Assembly (NCBI GenBank): GCA_031841125.1
Contig: CM063113.1
Location: forward strand, 42,810,197-42,874,196
Length of the DNA stretch: 64,000 bases
Reading direction: 5' to 3'
DNA from: Acanthococcus lagerstroemiae
Lineage: Eukaryota; Arthropoda; Insecta; Hemiptera; Eriococcidae
Position numbers and translations under genes: made by a program. The first letter of the stretch is position 1. Each line of letters opens with the position of its first letter. Below are positions 44,701 to 59,700 of this stretch, one piece after another. The notes below the pieces were generated by a model. The model saw only the letters and a program-made list of their open reading frames with translations, did not search any database and was not told the origin of the DNA.

Positions 44701-47700
44701 CTCATGCCTTGAGCTTTTAAAATTAAAGAAGAATTCCAAAATACCTTGTTGTTTCAGTAAAGAAATAATATAATCTTTTTTATTCAGATTGCCAAATGAG
44801 GTACTTTTTTGTCTCAAGTTAAAAACTCATTTTTTTAAATACCAGGATGGTTAATTTTGTTAGTTATTTATTGTTTTAGTAATATTTCATCAAAATTACT
44901 TGAAGCAAAAATTTTACAAAATATTTTAATTACTACCTTTATGCCCAAAGCCCCAACCTTGAATTTTGCCTGGGTAAATGTAATATACCGGTGTCTAGCT
45001 AATCTTGTACGATGTTTCAAAATGGTGATACCAAATTCCAAATCTACTCAAAAAGTCAGTAAGGAAAATATAAAACTAGTTAGGTACTTACCTTGATTTT
45101 ATTAATAATCTTAATCGCATGTCAAGTTTCCCAGACCAAAACTCATGTATGCAAGTGATTCGAACATTTTTACGCAATTCCAGATTGATAACATACTAAG
45201 GTCCTAAACTGCTTGGTAAGGCATGGCAGAATGAAAAAATGAAATGGACGCTGTTAAGCGTAAGGGAACCAAGCAATATTTGTCAGCCAAATTATTAGTT
45301 ATTATTAGTATCGTTGGAATGAGCGTAATACGAGTAGGCAGAATGTTTTCAAAATCGGGCCCCCGATTCAAAAATGTGTACTCACGTTGAAAGAAACTTA
45401 TCAGTAAACGCCGTGTCATATAATTTCTACATGATTCTTGAACTTCGAATCATGTGTTCTCAAAAAACAGATTTTGCTGGTTGGTTCCCTTACGCTTAAC
45501 AGCTTCCAAATGAGGCTTGTAGCTTATTAGTTATTATTTCAGCAGATAGCGCTTACTGCCGATCATTTGTCTTCGCTGTATATACGTCATTACCACAGTT
45601 ACCCCGGTTGTACATTTACCCCACTGCACCTTATTTTAAAACAGCGTTTGATTGGTATCCTAAAAAACTCTCCCGGTCAGTGTCAGTATGGTGAACGACG
45701 AATGCTTGGAACACATACCTAATAGTTGTGGTTATAAAATTTGGCTGAATGATTCAAGTGTTAATTCCGTATTCTATCACCATCATCTCTTTAATGAGAT
45801 ATGGCCTGGTGGCTTTTACTTTCGATTGTTAGCATGAAGTATAAAAAATGGCATGTAGTTCTGCATGACGTAGATAGACCCGACTGACAAGCATTGCCAT
45901 GTTTAAGCATTCACAGTTTTATAATTGGCTGAAATAGAACGGCAAGAGTTTTCGACCAATTTTGGAAGCCAGTTTTACGGAAATTATGCTCTTCGATCAA
46001 CTGAATTCATTTTCGGTTATAGTTTTGAATGTGACTAAGCTTCTTGTCCGTTGAAAATACATTCTGCTCCTTCTTGACCTTCCAAAAGTTTTAAACAAGT
46101 AAAACAAAGCCATCAGTAAAGCGCAGATGTAAAAGAAGTATAGTGCTAACGGAGTTGTGAAGAGAATAAAAATAGCATATTACTTATCAGGATGGTAAAG
46201 CGAATGTTTACGAAGCGAGCCGAAGACGAGTGGAGTAAACGCACGAGAAACGTGAATCGCTGACCACCTGATGAATAGTAAGCTATTTTTTAATATAGGT
46301 ACTCGGAAAGTTACGATAATGAATGTAGTAGTTACATCCATTTGTGTTTAGTACCTTAGAAGCATAATGTTGTAAATCATCACAGGCTCATCCTGCCCAT
46401 TAGCACTCTTAGCGGGAAGGCTTAAAGCGAATAAATAACGTAAATTGATCGGCTATTGTAAAAAACTGATCGTTAATGAAATCATTACTGTTCAGTTTTC
46501 AAACTGCGATCTAAAAGTATTAATAAATGAAGTCTTTTTAGCTTGAAAAATGTTTGTTTACAGTGTGCTTTTCGAGTACCTATATAAAAAAAGAGAATTG
46601 ATGACCAATACAACGTATTATCTGCTAGTTAACGTACTTTTAGGTTGTATGACGATGCACATATGCCAAATTAATCCTTACACCACAGCTTAACCTCTGG
46701 AATTCACCCTTTTTGGGGTATCGCGTCAGAGATTTGAGAGCATTCATCTGTTAGTGCTTAGTGGAAATCGTAAATAGAAGCAGCTTGGGGGGCTTCACCT
46801 CTAAAATCTTCTAAAAGTCCCCTCCCCCCTCAAAAAAAAAATTGTACGAGTAAAAGTACTTTTATTATTATTTTGGTCAGCCTCCTCCAGACTTCACCCC
46901 TGGTCGGCTGTTTGTGCCTATGAGTTAAACGAAAGCACGTAAGAGAAGGGATTGATATCCGTTATAAGTATTATGTTGACAGTATAGCTACTTTCACTCA
47001 CATTAGGTAGATGTTTTGCGATATTATTTAAGTACCTGCTCTGTCTGTAAATTATGTGAATTGAAACAGCGTGTTCGAATAGTATTTCCTGAACATTGTA
47101 CAACCTTTCTGCACGTGCATCGTTTGCATGTATAATGAATATGTGTCTATAATATGTTTGTATAGGTATGCCGATAATAACGGGGATATTTTTCATTTCA
47201 CTACCGGGGGCGAATAGGATGAACGTCAAGGGGACAAGAAGATCATCATAGTGGGCATATTAAAAAGATTACATTGTTTTGTGAAAGTTATATAGTTACC
47301 ACAGCTAAGAATTTTTAAATAAAATTATGGCGGTTCTGATCCAAAACATGGTGTATAGCAAACATATTTGGTATTCCAGGCTAATAAATGCTGTTAGTAA
47401 GAACTTCCACTGCTGAAGAAATGATACTCCTTCCTATTAAGCAAATTTTCTTGTACCTTGACTAGAATTTTTCACTTCTAAAAAAATTTGTGTTTCGGCT
47501 TGACTTTCAGTTCTATAGAAGTTACGATAATTATTTGTTTTCGTTCATATAAGAAACTGTTTATGCGGTATTATATGTTCCTTTCCTAGTTTACGTGAAT
47601 CTGTTTCATCGCTCCATTATTAAGTACTGTACCTACGAGTTTTTCAAGATGATCAGTTCATTCGTCCCAATTGTATGAGCGTTCCCGCCACGATATACCT

Positions 47701-50700
47701 AACTGTACATTTTACCTGGTTGAGAGGCTGTCGTCGTGTGAAACGTTTAACTTTACTTGTGGGCCACTGACCGTTGATGATGGGCCATCAAAACGTGACG
47801 TAGAAAAGTTACATAACCGTTTCTCCTGAAACTGTTATCTACTGTAGTAGCTGTAATACCTGTATTGATGTGTATAATGAATCTCAGCCATCCTTTGATA
47901 CCTTAGAAATGACTCGTGGAGTGAATTAACCAAGCAAATCTATGTATCGCTGCTTGCGGAATCTTTTTCTTTCCTCACGCTGTCGCCCGTTTTCCTGTAC
48001 TTCTTGCTAAGTTTATCCTTTTGTCACCTACAATGGTCTGCTATGTAAATTGCACTAAACTTGAAGAACAGCATGATTTTCATCTCGAATATCACACGCG
48101 GTTGATGAGGTTTGCGTACATAAGAAATACTAGCCGGCTCTGAATTATGAGTATTTTGCATTTACGAGTACGTGACACCACAACAATGGCGACCTTGATT
48201 TGAGCGAGATTATTTTTGTTTTCAATTTGATGACGCAGTTGATTTAATAAGAAATTGGTCAGTACTTCAATTAAGATGGAACTTCAATCCCTATTACTTT
48301 TTTTTTTGCATTTTCCCGGAGCATTCGTACGATTGAAATTAGGTGCCAGCAGCCTCGCCGTTTATTTAAAAACAAAATCCTTTGCTACAAGGTTACGATA
48401 TACTCGGTGTGTCACTCATTAGCATACACGGACTATTTGCATACGGCACGTAATAATGCTTTTATTTTTTCTTTCCTTCTTTCTTTTCAAACCACTTCTG
48501 ACAAGATTTCGCGCGCGATAATCGGACTGCATATTATCGGGTAAATGCGAAATGACGAGCTAATTATCATAAAGAAGTATTCACCCGGTTATGACGCTTC
48601 GTGAAAATAAGTTGACGCTCTGAGGAAGTGTAGCGAAGTCATAAATGTCGCCGGAACCTGATTCGAGTCGGTTCAGGTTTATCATAAAGACTCTTTAAGT
48701 TCGACCTAGCCCTTGATAGACAAGTTACGGTCAACAGATTTTCATCGGTTTTTGTCTGATAGCGTCTCTGTATTTGTTTTTAATACGAGACACTGGAATG
48801 CAAATTCTGATTTTCATTCAGTGGGTTGCACTACAGCGATTTCCATTTGACTGTTGGGAGCGTGAAAGAGTCAGGTTGAACTGGTTTTTCACCTCTCCTT
48901 GAAAGGAAGCGTGTGTGAAATAGGTAGCGAAAAGCATTTTTACAGTGTTGTTGAAATCGTTCGTTGTCTTCCGAGTACCATATCATTTTGTCTTTAGAAT
49001 ACATATAGTTGATGGGGCCGACTATTTCGTACAACGGGATTCCGGCAACCTATACCTATTATGCTTTGAAAATCTCGGTCCTGAATACCGTTAACATTTT
49101 CCTCGCTGTAGATCCACTCAGCGAGCTGTATTCGCGAAAGTCCGTATCCAGTTGACCGTTAAATGAAATGAGTTTTAGGAAACTTCGAACCTGTGTGCAG
49201 AAAGAAATCAAAACGACGAAACCGTCAGAATAAATAAGCCATTTTCGTGTGCATTGCCGGTGAACGTTATTTATATTTGAGCGTTTTAAATTTCCGGGAA
49301 ATGACGAGGAGATCGTAAAATTCACGCATTCATGTGCACACTACGCGTCGAGCTTCCAAGGTTATAAAATTCAAGACGAATCATGTATCTACGAGGTGTT
49401 CCAAGATCACCAAACATAAAAATATTAGTTATATTTCATTCATTGATTTTTAAGCAGGATGTTATGTCTGGCGTTAGGCATATTAAATATGCTGTCTGAG
49501 TCTTGAAAATAAGAGCCCCTTGTGTAGGTAAAACTAATTGTTCTGTTTTATGGAATCAGTTCTCTCGAGATACTTCTCGTTACCACTTACTAACGTATAG
49601 TTCTTTTGTTGCAGAGACCATCGATGTGAAAATTGAGCGACCCACTCCGAGAACTGCGAAAATCACCTGGAGTCCAAACGACAAACAGCAACAGCAAATA
49701 TCAGATGCCGGAGTCAAAGGACAACTCATTGTCCGTTACGATGTTGACCGTGTGTCCAACCCGAATCAGATACTGGTATGATGTCAATTTAGAATTCTCA
49801 AATATACGTACCTTTTATTAATCAATTTAAAGTTCAGCTAAATTATCTGAAGGGACTGCGAGTCGTTCCTTAGCAATTCTTGAGGTACTGTAAAGTTGGT
49901 AACTTGGGACAGGAATACAACCAGGGATGTTTGTTTACACATAGACGATACTTGTCTACATTTTGGTGTTAAGAAATGTAGATGTTAGCTGCGTTTTCTG
50001 TTTGACAATATTGTGCCTGTATCACTCCCTTTTCAACACGGAGAGTGTTCTATTTGTAGTAGTGGCGACACCAGGGAACCCTATCGGTTTGTTCGATTTA
50101 CAGTGTTAGGGTTTTGCAGTGAAACCCGGGTTTACTAATTGCACCGTACTCAGAGTAGGTGTAAAGTTAGGTATTGTGGGTATTATGGGGTTGACGGATA
50201 TTTTAAGGCGGGTACTGATAAGCAGATGATCATCACCTTTTCAAACCCCGCATGTGTTTGCGACGGTTGTGACGTCACTTTACGGTTACACCAGTGCTAA
50301 GAAGTGTTTCAGTTTTACCCTACGGTGTTTTTCAAATAGAACGCAGCTATTGGGATAGAAATTAAAGTTGCAAATGTTGGCACGATTGCGTCTTCTCAGT
50401 GGTATGAATGGGTAATCATGGCGATTTATCCGTAAGCGTGTAGCAAAAACTTCAACTATCATTAAGTCGATTAGAAATTCACTTTCAAATAAAATTTGTC
50501 CTAAATTTTAACTGCATCATCACTAAAAAATTAAATTGTAATCAGTTCCACTGGTAGAGTAATTTCTACTCGTTTGTTCCCTTCCTGAAGATAGCAGTGT
50601 TTCTATTTGAAAGTACACATGATACCTTTTCATTTTCCTCCGCTGACACCTGCACAGGTGATTTTGAAGCGAACTCTAGTGCAGGTTTATATCCCAATTG

Positions 50701-53700
50701 TGTAGACAGTAGACAAAAGTAAATACATGTAAACAATTCCGAAAATGATTAAAAAAAGAAGCTAATTTATACATGTAATCAGTTAATCACAGAATAAATC
50801 CTAATTTAATTTCTTTGACTTATTGAGTTAACAAAATCACAATTAAGAGATTGTATATTTTAATTTTAATAATATTAAAACATTTAAAACTATTAATTTT
50901 ACTTTGTTGGCATTTGTTTACATTTGTGTACACTTTACATTTATCTACACTATTTGTCTACATTACATTGTCTACATGTGGACAAATGTATTTGTTCACG
51001 CAGATTTGTCTAAACCAACAGCCCTGGACTGGTATTCCACTAACAAAAGTGCACGAAGTACGATCGCTCTTATGGGAGTGCGCGCGTACCTCGTCGTACT
51101 TTTTAAGTGGAATACCAGCCCTGGGTACAACTTGAGACAGATGGTACATTTTTTGTGTGAGCCGCGGTAACACTGGTTGCGTACCCGCTACCCGCTAGGG
51201 CTCTACACAGCGTAGAACGCGATCACTTTTTTCTCAGACCGCTAGCGGGTAAGGCGGCTCTAATGGGAGGTATGACGGACAGCCATTTTGATTTCAAGAA
51301 ATAAACAAACCTCGTGGTGAGAATAAGAAATTGTATATATGCTTTTCTTGCAGTCAAAACGGCTATCCGTTATTGGGATTTAAACCTGCACTAGAGTGCC
51401 CTGCAAAATAACCTGCGCGGGTGTTAGCGGGTGAAAAATGAGTGAGTGATCACGTGTACCTTTAGTTAGGAACACTGCTATCTTCAGTAGGGTAAAAAAC
51501 CGAATAAAAATTATTCTGCCAGTACAACTGATTATAATTTAATTTTTTGATGATGATGCAATCGAATTTAGGATAAATTTTCTTTGAAAGTGAATTTCTA
51601 ATCGACTTAATGATGGTTGAAGTTTGCTACCGCTTACGGTAAATCATACGTGACCACTCACACATATCGCAGGGCTGCCAACACTTGAAACTCTTAAGTT
51701 TAAATCCCAATACCTCCCCTTAGAACCGCCTTATAGCCGGTAGTGAGTACCCGTAACCAGTGTTACCGCAGCTTACACAAAAAATGTAAGGGCCGTTTCA
51801 CGCTATCGTCGTGTTGCCAGAACGGCAGCCGTGAAGTAGAGAATGGGAACCGGACCGGTTCATTTTCAATTTGGCGCGCACACGGTACCGTCCCCGGCTG
51901 CAGGCCACGAGCTTCTCGTGTGAACGCTCCCACTCTCTACGTGTGATATCTTACCGCCTTCACGGCTGCCGCGTTCCGGCCACACGGCATAGTGTGAAGC
52001 GGCCCTAACATCTGTCTAATTGTACCCCTTTTGACTATACAGATATAACTACGTTATATGGACTGGTAATAGTCGAGAAAAGTTGACTGTAAACAAAGGC
52101 AATTTGCCTTGAAGAAATCTAACGTACCCTATAACTATACAGGTACTATATAGATATTAACTACGAACAGGGCAAATTGCCTTTGTTTACATTCAACGAT
52201 GCTCCATTTAAACCTGTGTAATTCTTATCACTATTACCAGTCCATTCTCTATTGTCTAAGTGTACCCCTGTCCCAAGTTACCAACTTTACGGTACCTATT
52301 CTTATAGCGCGGGACCTAAAAGATGGAAGCTAGGAAGGACGGTAGAGAGAAAATCTGAGCCAGGAGCAAAGTATTTCTCGTCTTCCTTTATTTCTTAATT
52401 TTTTATACTTACGAGTAGTAACGATTGCCTAGACATTAGTTCTCATATTATTTTTGAATTTATTGATAAGCGATTCTGGGAGTTAGGGTGCCTTTTTGTA
52501 CCGGCTGAGCCCAGAGCAGAAGTGCTCAGCTGCTTCTTTTGGTCAGGCCTGATGGAAGCGTACTATACTAACTCGAAATTTGAATGCAAAATGAGCACGC
52601 GTTTGTACCTACGTGTTGCTCGTTGCAGCGTTGCAACTAGCTGACCGTGAAACGAAAATTCAAATCACCAACAAACATGAGAAATGAATTTAATGTGAAG
52701 GAAATTCGTCCGTGAAATGAATGTCGTCAAATAGTTCATCTGAAATTTTTTTTTGCATAATTTATCTAACACAGTCGTATCATCTATAGTCCATGACAAC
52801 AAAGGTCAAAGTTGTCGTTTTCGTTTCCTCGAACAGTTCTAAGCTCTTGCAAAACTATCACAAATTGCTGCCCAACTGACCCCGATATTGGAAAGCAGAA
52901 TGGAAACGTATTCCAGAACTTTGTTATAGAAAACGTTTTTTTGTAATATGCGTTAACGCGAGATGAAATATCAGTAGTTTTTCTCTCTCACCAATGAGTT
53001 CATTAACCTCAATTAGATGCGGCGTATTTTGCCGTCGACGTTATAGCGGCTTCTTGCAGTAGGTACCTGTATGTAAATAATTTAACCGACGTAAACGTTT
53101 TGTTTGGCCTTTCTTTGCTCATCATTGTTACTCAAAAAGTAACAACATAGAACAGGAACCATTTTTGTTCGGCTTAACGAGTACACTTGTGGAACACACA
53201 ACTAATTCATGACCATGATGGATAGAAGAGTGTGTTAGTTAATTTCAAATGTCAAATTTCGACATTAGTAAGTATAAAAATAGAAGGGAGTACCTATATA
53301 TTCATGGACTAGACTCGAGAATTGAACTCGTAACCACGTTGTGAACTCTATAGTTTTATATTCAAACAATGGTTTGAGTCTACTGAGAAATGAAAGGGGC
53401 AAGGGTGAAGTGGACCCACTCCTCCGATTCCTTCATTCATTCTAAGACAGTATATAATAGCGAGTTTTAGAATAAATAGTGCTCTAGTCAAAACATTCTG
53501 TTCTAGGTTGACGAAGGATATTTCGTACATTTCTACGCTCCGGCCAATCTGAAAACGCTCAACAAACACGTCTTGTTTGCGTTGGATATCAGTGGTTCCA
53601 TGGCTGGCCGCAAAATCGAACAACTCAGAGAAGCTTTGAATCAAATTCTGAGCGAAATTGGAGAGGGAGATTTCTTCTCGCTTATTCTGTTCTCTGACAA

Positions 53701-56700
53701 CGTTCAGGTGAGCTCTGCACATGCTTCATCTGCTGTACAAATAACTATACCTCTAAAGACCCGACGTTAGTCCCCAGACTCCAAGTAGGTAGCCTACTTG
53801 AAATTCAAAAAGTTGTATGAACTGATCCGTTACACCGACATCCAGCCAGACAGGAAGACAAACGGTCAGCCAGCCCAGAAAACAGGCTGTGAGATGGAGA
53901 ATCCGACAATCTTCTTTGCTAGCTATCCTGCTAGCTAATCAGCCAAGTGCATAAACATGAGCGTCGCTGGGGGGGGGGTAGACGGATAATACCCCCCCCC
54001 ATTCTTTTGGGTGGGTGGAAATGATCAAATTCCCTCCTCCCAATTCAAAGACCAAATTATATTTATACTTGTAGTTATGAAAAATTTGTAAATGAATTAG
54101 TACTATATGTGATGCAGCAGTTAGTTGTACCGTACCATACACTTAATTCGAAATATACGTACAACATACTACACCCCTCCCCTCAAAAAAGCCACCGACG
54201 CCGATGAATGTAAGTGAACACTACTGATCAAATTTTTCCAGCGACCCCTCTGATGTGCATAAACATGCATTAGGGCACACAGATAGTAGACAGACATGCC
54301 TTAAAAACCTAACCTCTCCTGTCGCTCGATAAACTTCGGGATCCGAGACAAATTACCAACAAAGATGCGCAAAGTTCGCAGGAGAGAGCCGATAGTTGTC
54401 CCATTTTCTGGACAATCGCGTTGAAAAATTGATCGAAGGACAGGTTGATGGATAATGACTATACAATCCTCAGCCGCACATTTTAATCCAACTCTAACCG
54501 CTCTCAATTTCATGTTTATTGCAGTTGTGGACGCTGCAAGGTACCATCGGCGAGGCATCTCCCACTTGGTACTACGACGAATCACCGAGCACCACCACTC
54601 CCGCCAATCTCGAGATCAATGATCGTTTCATCATTCCAGCCAAAGCCGAGAATATCGCCAAAGCGAAAGCTTTCGCTAGCACTCTGAATGAAACCGGAGG
54701 CACCAACATTATTGCTGCCCTACGTAAATCCGTCCAAATCGCCCAGTGGGGTCAGAAGACGTACCGCATCAAGGCTAAACCGTTGATCATCTTCTTGAGC
54801 GACGGACAGCCTAACGTCGAGATGTCTGATACCGAAGAGATTATCAAGACTGTCAAGAAACTAAACGATGAAAAGTGAGTTTTGCTAGCAATAGGTTATT
54901 CTCGGATTTGCGAATCTACAGAAGGTGAATGAGGGATTAAAGAAAATGATACTTGTGAAATAATCCAGAGTGGCCTATATATCTTTTGTGGGGCCCAAGG
55001 CAAATAAATCTGGGGTGTTCGATTGATAGGATCAAAAATTTCATATCTGCAAAATCCCCATGTACACCTTTAACTTTAGGATACAGAATTTCTCTATGAA
55101 TGTATTCCTGTGAGCAGTATTTTCAAGTGACCATTTTCTTTTCAGATATCCTCTGTTCAGTTTAGCTTTTGGCGAAGGAGCTGATTACGATTTCCTTCGT
55201 AAACTGTCTCTCTCGAATGGCGGATTTGCTAGGAACATATACGTCGCCTCTGATACTTCGTTACAGCTGAAGAACTTCTACAAACAAGTAGCTTCGCCTT
55301 TATTGTCCAATGTCTCTTTCGCATACATTCCCGGCCAAGTGAGTTCAAAGTTCCGTATAATTCTCAGAAAACCCGACTACATGTATCTATGAATAGGAGC
55401 GATGGAAGTTCAAACCTGATGTGTATTCTTTTTAGATCGATGAAAATAGTTTGACTAAATCGGTATTCAACAACTTGTACAATGGTTCCGAACTAGTAGT
55501 GGCCGGTAAACTGTCCGAGAAGTCAAATTCCGTAGCTGGCAATTTAACTGGTCAAGCTTACGAAGGATACTTCTGCGTTATTTTGCCACCGCCTGAAATA
55601 CCAGTCAACAAAACCAGTGGTACGATATAAATGATTTGCAGAGTGCAATATTTGTATTTTCTCACTTGTGACATTATAACACTAATAAGAGAATTTTGCA
55701 GGACACTTGGAGAAACTGTGGGCATATCTGTACATTAAAGAGCTGCTGGACAAAGATTTGATCTCCGACGAGAAGAATTCAACTTTCAAGCAGAAGGCTT
55801 TGAATTTATCGTTACACGTGAGTGACCTGTCGAGTATTATTGCTTATATACTTTTAAGTTTCATTTGGTGATAAATTGAAGAGACCTTACATTATGGTAT
55901 ATTATTTGGCGGATTCTAATTTTCTAATGCAACTCCGTAATTACGTGTCTGTGTGTTCATTGTGTGGGTATGCGATGGTCCAGTTAATCGTTCGACCCCG
56001 AAAAAACGTTTTTAGTCTTATACTGACCATAGCGAATCCGTCGTCCTCCATAATATTAAGATCTTAGGTAGGTACCTACATGACGTTGGAGACAATGTCA
56101 CGTCCAATGATCTTGTTGCTTTTACATCGTGAAATTGCAGTTATTGCCAAACAAGAAAATTACGTTTGTGAAGGAACATTTTATTTCTTTCTAAATATGA
56201 CATTACAAGATTCTTTCAATGTCTCATGAAAATGGTAACCTAGTTTTTGATTGGAAGAGCGAAACCGATAATCCAATCAGAATAAACTGTTGGCCGTGAT
56301 TTACCGATAAAACTTGCATAAGGATTTCAGTTCTGAGTAAAATTCTATGTACTGGAACGTCGCTCGGATTTTGATTTGAAATTCTGTAATGTTCGTACTC
56401 GTACATTACTCAGTTAGCTATTGAAGTCTGCTTGTTGAAGACAAGGGATGTGAAGTGAATTCGTTCTGTATAGGGATGGGAAAGATGAAAGACTCTAATT
56501 TACTTCAGTGGTCGCAGTATACATATTATGTACATATTTACTATTAGAAAAATGTTAGAATTAACAAGCATAAGAAGAAGAAGAGTCTTTCACTTTTCGA
56601 ATTTTGATGGAAATTCTCACTGTCTGGCGAAAACCATCTCCTCCTAATACCGTGTGGTTACACTCCAGCTAAGAACTTCGTCGTATTGAAAACGATTCTG

Positions 56701-59700
56701 AAACGGATTCGCCTTTTACTTAATTTTTTGAGATTACTATGGCATATAAGTTGCATGGATGACGCCTTCTTTTCTAATCTGCTCCAACCCGAGCCCTGGA
56801 ATCTGCCCTTTCGAGCATTACCTCAGAGACGTCGGGGAGCATGGATGACGCCTAAATTTATTTCAGAAATTAGTATTGACTTCCGGCTTGCATTATCTCT
56901 AATATAAGGGTGGCCCAAAAGTCGGTTTACCTCCACCATGGTGGCCCGAAAAGTCAATTGATGCTCATCTATGTTTTTACCGAATCAAGAATCTGGGAGC
57001 GGTTTCAGCGCGTAGAACTTTGTAACGACTAATACAGACTTTTGCATCAGTTTTGTCTTTCATGTTTCATCCGTGCAAAATGGTAAATTACAATTTTCCT
57101 ACATTCGCAAAATAGTAAACTGACTTTTGGGCCACCCTTGTATAAAAGTGTTTCTTTCTCTGTGGGTGTGTTTGTTCGAGGTTGGCAGGCAAACTGTGCA
57201 AACTGGGGGCCGTACTTTCTGGATGTGTTCCTATGAACTCTCTGGAAAGATTTCAGGCTAAAAAATGAATTTCGGTATCTATATCAGGAGAAGGCCCACA
57301 AGATTTTGTTCCCTCTAAACCCCCTAATTTTTTCGACTTGGACTTTTCGGAACTGTTTTATATTGAACTTCATCTTCGCATTATGTTAAAATGTGACGAT
57401 TGTAACTGTCTCGCTTTAGAAATTATTAGGTGGTTGGGGGTCTGGTTGGCCGAGAGGATAGCGTGCTCTGGTCTCGGAATCCAGAGGTCCCGGGTTCGAG
57501 TCCATGTAGCACATCGCTACATTTCGACCTATATACCGGTTTTTTGGCCAGAAGAGAAGAGGGCTAAGACAGCCCTAATAGGCTGTCCGACGTCTCTAAG
57601 GTAATACTCGAAAGGGCGGATTCCAGGGCCCGGGTTGAGAGCAAAATGAATTAAGGAAAAAGAGGGGGTTGAAAATCTGAAATTTCCAAAACGAGCTTAA
57701 GGTACCATATGTTATTACATTTATAATTTAACGCGACTACACCGTGTTAACTACACGTACTCAGTTGTGTACCACGCGGTCATTTTCATCCTCGTATATC
57801 ATTTCCAAAAGCCTGAAATTTCAGTTTTTTTGAAAAATGTGTTCAGCATTTCTTCTAATTATCTGATTAAATGTTTGAAAACACCAAAATTTTTGTGTGA
57901 ATGACACAAAGATGAAGTGATAAATTACAAATGAATCAGGACCCTCCAGAAACGTACTGGTGGGGGGCAACCCCCCCCCCCCCCGTATGAATTTTTTATT
58001 CTGCAGTAGGGAAAATTTACCATTTTAGTTAGGCGGAGTTGGAAAAATCCAAGAAGCCAAAAGTTTTTTGTTTTTTTTTAATACTTGGGAATTTTGAGTT
58101 GAGTCAGTTGGAACTTTCGCAATTTTTGCCCCCCCTCCCCCGGAAAAACTTTTTGGTACGTCCGTGGAGAACCCTCTGATTGAATGCAATACGAATCTAG
58201 CAACCAGGCGCAATACCGCTACCCATCTATGAACACACAGAACAGAAAAACCACTTGTTATTGTTTATCTGTACTTGAAAATGTGCCATGTATTTCATGT
58301 ATCAAAATACGAAACTATGAAATAACCTACAAGTATCGTTCATTGTCATAAGTACTCGCATTATTACTAATCAAACTTCTAATTTGGTGCACAAGTTTAC
58401 CTACCCATTTTAAAGAAACATGTATCTACCCGACATTAAGTAGGTATCTATATAAGTTCGAAATAAACTCACAGGACGTTTAACAATATTCGGGTACTCC
58501 GATAAGACACATACAATCAGCGTGCAAGCTTCAACGGGATGAAGACTACGTGTTCCAAGAAGAGGTAGTCAGACGAATTCTTACATCTATACCTGCGGTT
58601 ACAATAGTGGATACCTGCGTAAAATAGTAGTTAGCTAGTTTCAAGTCCAGAATCAAATGTGAGGGAAATTGAGCACCAAATAGCACGTTTGATTCATAAT
58701 AACTTACATGTGCTGCATCACAGAGCTAGATACCAATATTCCTCCATATAACTGGCTTTAGATTATGGTCTAGATCAACCGCAAAGCGGGTCAATTAGTT
58801 TAATGTAGAGGAGCTGACTTCCATAGTGGTCTAAGTCCTAATCAGCAAATCTTGGTAAAATATGAGAAAAACGTATTCTATAGCATGATGTTGGTGATGA
58901 AAAGTGCTAGGTATCTATCGACTGGTATCGGTAGTTGACATGTTCTGCTAGAGAGTGCATTTGATATCCAGTTTGACTGACAAATGAGACAACCTCTTGA
59001 TTTAGAAAATTGGACTTGAGCCTCTGTAGAAGTAAGCTTCTCATTGTATCGTCACATCCTCAGAAGTCTAATTTAATCTCCCCCTCCCCTCTCAAAATAT
59101 ACATGTAGATAGATTTTAATTCAGACGTTTTCATTTCAGTATGGATTTGTTACTCCGTTAACCTCACTAGTCGTAGTAAAACCAAATGATACGAAGCCTA
59201 ATCCCGGACCCAGTTCCGAAGGTAAGACCGACAAACATTAGTTTTGTAAACTGGCGCCATTTTTTACCGGCCTCGAGAAATAGTGTTAGCAGCGATGGTA
59301 TGCATACTAAATATTGCTATCAAATACCCTGAGACACTTATGACTTTTTTCCTCTTTTTTTTCGTAGGTCAGTTACTCACGGCTTCTGATCCGAATCTTC
59401 GTCGTCCAGCGGGCTTCGGTCACTTGGCGTACGCCCCAGCTCCTATTTATGCGATGTCGGGTGTTCCTGGTATTCCTGCGGCGGGCAACAAACGTAAGTG
59501 GTGGATCTTTAACCAACCAGACCTGGGTTCTCAATTCGATAGGTGACTTGACTGCACGAACAAAAGAACATCAAAACTTGTGTTCATTTTAGTCTTGGTC
59601 GAGTCACGAATTGCAAGCGACATTGGGAACCACACAGAACAAGAAGGCGGTCCTTGAGCATGTAGATAATAGCTTGAAACTTCGACTCAAGACTTCTTTT

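Larger units (their letters stand above)
49884..52296. mobile_element. 2.4-kb composite foldback element in intron 6, 30-bp terminal repeats
   Basis: GGTACTGTAAAGTTGGTAAC (49884-49903, continuing TTGGGACAGG to 49913) is complementary to 52267-52296 at 29 of 30 bases. TA within both GGTAC ends could be a target duplication (Tc1/mariner type). Between them sit at least five smaller inverted-repeat units, several nested inside each other (50349, 51008, 51146, 51372, 51790, 52059). No transposase frame of any kind is visible. Confidence 0.7.

Noticed and set aside
50851..51170. ORFs of 88-94 codons on the + strand and 71 on the - strand
   Set aside because: Overlap a T/A-rich low-complexity stretch (ACATTTGTGTACACTTTACA...) and the 131-bp palindrome; peptides are repeat artefacts.
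53348..53722. Minus-strand ORF of 124 codons overlapping exon 7
   Set aside because: Shadow of the vWA-coding exon; no motif of its own.
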